This document shows positions 5,710 through 6,555 of a stretch of DNA of 6,555 nt, piece after piece. This stretch comes from an uncultured Roseburia sp. GTDB taxonomy: Bacteria; Bacillota; Clostridia; Lachnospirales; Lachnospiraceae. A model generated the notes under the pieces. It saw only the letters and a list, made by a program, of their open reading frames with translations, had not been told where the DNA came from and searched no databases. A program made the translations under genes and the position numbers. Numbering within the stretch: position 1 is the stretch's first letter; every line of letters begins with the position of its first letter. The stretch spans positions 1 to 6,555 of the forward strand of contig CANDFU010000098.1 of assembly GCA_947384095.1 (NCBI GenBank). Direction: 5' to 3'.

Positions 5710-6555
5710 ATGGAAAAAAAGAGAAAACGCATTTTATTATCGCTTAGTATTCCTGCCTTTTTGCTGATCATATTATTTATGATTATTCCGCTCGGAAATG
5801 CGCTGCGCGTATCCTTTTTCAAATGGAACGGATATTCGCAGAACATGAAGTTTGTAGGCCTGGAAAACTACCTGTCTTTTTTTAAGGACAAGGTTTTCTG
5901 GCGATCGACGGTCAATACCTTTGTCTACGGATTCGGCTCTACCCTGCTTCAGAATATCTTTGGCCTTTCCGTCGCCCTGCTGGTAAACAGGCAGTTTAAA
6001 GGACGCAATTTTGTGCGTCTCATCTGCTATATGCCGATTATGATTTCGGGTGTCATTATGGGCGCAATTCAGTACTATATCTGGAATTACGAAAACGGCG
6101 TCATGAACAACCTGCTGAATCTTTTCGGCATTTCAAATATTTACTGGATGAAGACCGGGCCCGGGGCAGTCCTTATCATTACCCTGATCAACAGCTGGCA
6201 GGCTATGGGTTTTTGTATGCTGATTTATCTGGCAGGTCTGCAGAATATCCCGAAAATGTACGAAGAAGCCGCACTGCTTGACGGGGCGACAAAACGCCAG
6301 ATCTTCCTGAAAGTCGACGTCCCGCTTCTGATGCCTGCCATCACAACCGCAGTCATCACGAATCTGATCGGCGGATTTAAGCTTTTTGATATTATCGTCA
6401 CACTGACAAACGGCGGACCAAACCGCAAATCCCTGTCATTGTCCTATTATATCTCACTGCTCTATTTTAACGACGAGAAAGCCGGGTATTCCTCCGCTGT
6501 CGGAATCGCACTGTTTCTGATTATTTTCATCGTCGCCGTTCCGATCAACCAATAC
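5710..6555 (+). CDS. Carbohydrate ABC transporter permease (CUT1, MalF/UgpA type), runs off the window
   Basis: The frame is open from the ATG at 5710 to the last base (282 codons, no stop seen). The protein starts MEKKRKRILLSLSIPAFLLI and has six hydrophobic segments at about 10-30, 70-92, 105-125, 155-176, 210-233 and 265-282. The segment YEEAALLDGATKRQIFLKVD (about 184-203), followed by VPLLMPA, is the canonical EAA loop that docks on the ATPase. Family members are about 290-300 residues, so only 10-20 should be missing. AAGGA (5696-5700) about nine bases upstream is the ribosome binding site; an ATG at 5705 leads into a different frame and is not used. It pairs with the binding protein just upstream. 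A second permease of the MalG type is expected next, and the ATPase may be encoded elsewhere. Confidence 0.93.
   Translation, partial: MEKKRKRILLSLSIPAFLLIILFMIIPLGNALRVSFFKWNGYSQNMKFVGLENYLSFFKDKVFWRSTVNTFVYGFGSTLLQNIFGLSVALLVNRQFKGRNFVRLICYMPIMISGVIMGAIQYYIWNYENGVMNNLLNLFGISNIYWMKTGPGAVLIITLINSWQAMGFCMLIYLAGLQNIPKMYEEAALLDGATKRQIFLKVDVPLLMPAITTAVITNLIGGFKLFDIIVTLTNGGPNRKSLSLSYYISLLYFNDEKAGYSSAVGIALFLIIFIVAVPINQY

Noticed and set aside
5719..5736. Possible catabolite-control (cre) site at the start of the permease gene, AGAAAACGCATTTT
   Set aside because: It matches the consensus only in its centre and lies inside the coding sequence far from a promoter.

Overview
The window is two unrelated pieces of DNA joined near base 420. 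Bases 1 to about 418 are rodent host DNA: a GTT microsatellite, an antisense B1 SINE, and an antisense B1-plus-ID-like SINE of the RSINE1/B4 kind. From about 420 to the end is bacterial DNA, apparently from a spore-forming Clostridia member, most likely a Lachnospiraceae from the rodent gut. The pointers are spoIIID with a sigma-E-type promoter, strong AGGAGG-type ribosome binding sites, a CUT1 sugar transporter with a very long lipoprotein linker, and a typical clostridial MATE exporter. The join is best read as a library or assembly chimera, not as gene transfer.

Layout of the bacterial part. On the minus strand, in transcription order, are an AraC-family regulator (2169-3059), spoIIID (1841-2104) and a MATE-family exporter (412-1722). 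The exporter's last residues and stop codon lie in or at the host sequence, so its C-terminus is lost. On the plus strand are a PhnP-like metallo-beta-lactamase-fold hydrolase (3301-4125), a sugar-binding lipoprotein (4249-5625) and a CUT1 inner-membrane permease (5710 to the window end, incomplete). An AT-rich 241-base region (3060-3300) separates the two divergent groups. It carries a good minus-strand promoter, a possible overlapping plus-strand promoter and a 6-11-6 inverted repeat just ahead of the hydrolase.

How the genes may work together. The AraC protein has the layout of a one-component sugar-sensing regulator and probably controls the divergent hydrolase-transporter operon. The lipoprotein captures a carbohydrate outside the cell and the permease passes it in; the second permease would lie beyond the window, and the ATPase is either there or shared. 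The unusual member is the first gene, a PhnP-like hydrolase with an intact His/Asp metal site and an extra Cys-x-Cys-x2-Cys cluster. Its family includes cyclic-phosphodiester hydrolases, so the operon may take up and process a phosphorylated or otherwise decorated sugar; this is inference. Two hairpins without T tracts lie in the operon's intergenic gaps and probably set relative expression. spoIIID and the MATE gene look unrelated to the sugar system.

Three gene starts differ from the longest reading frames: TTG at 2104 for spoIIID, ATG at 3059 for the AraC gene and ATG at 4249 for the binding protein. Each has a well-placed Shine-Dalgarno sequence that the longer version lacks.
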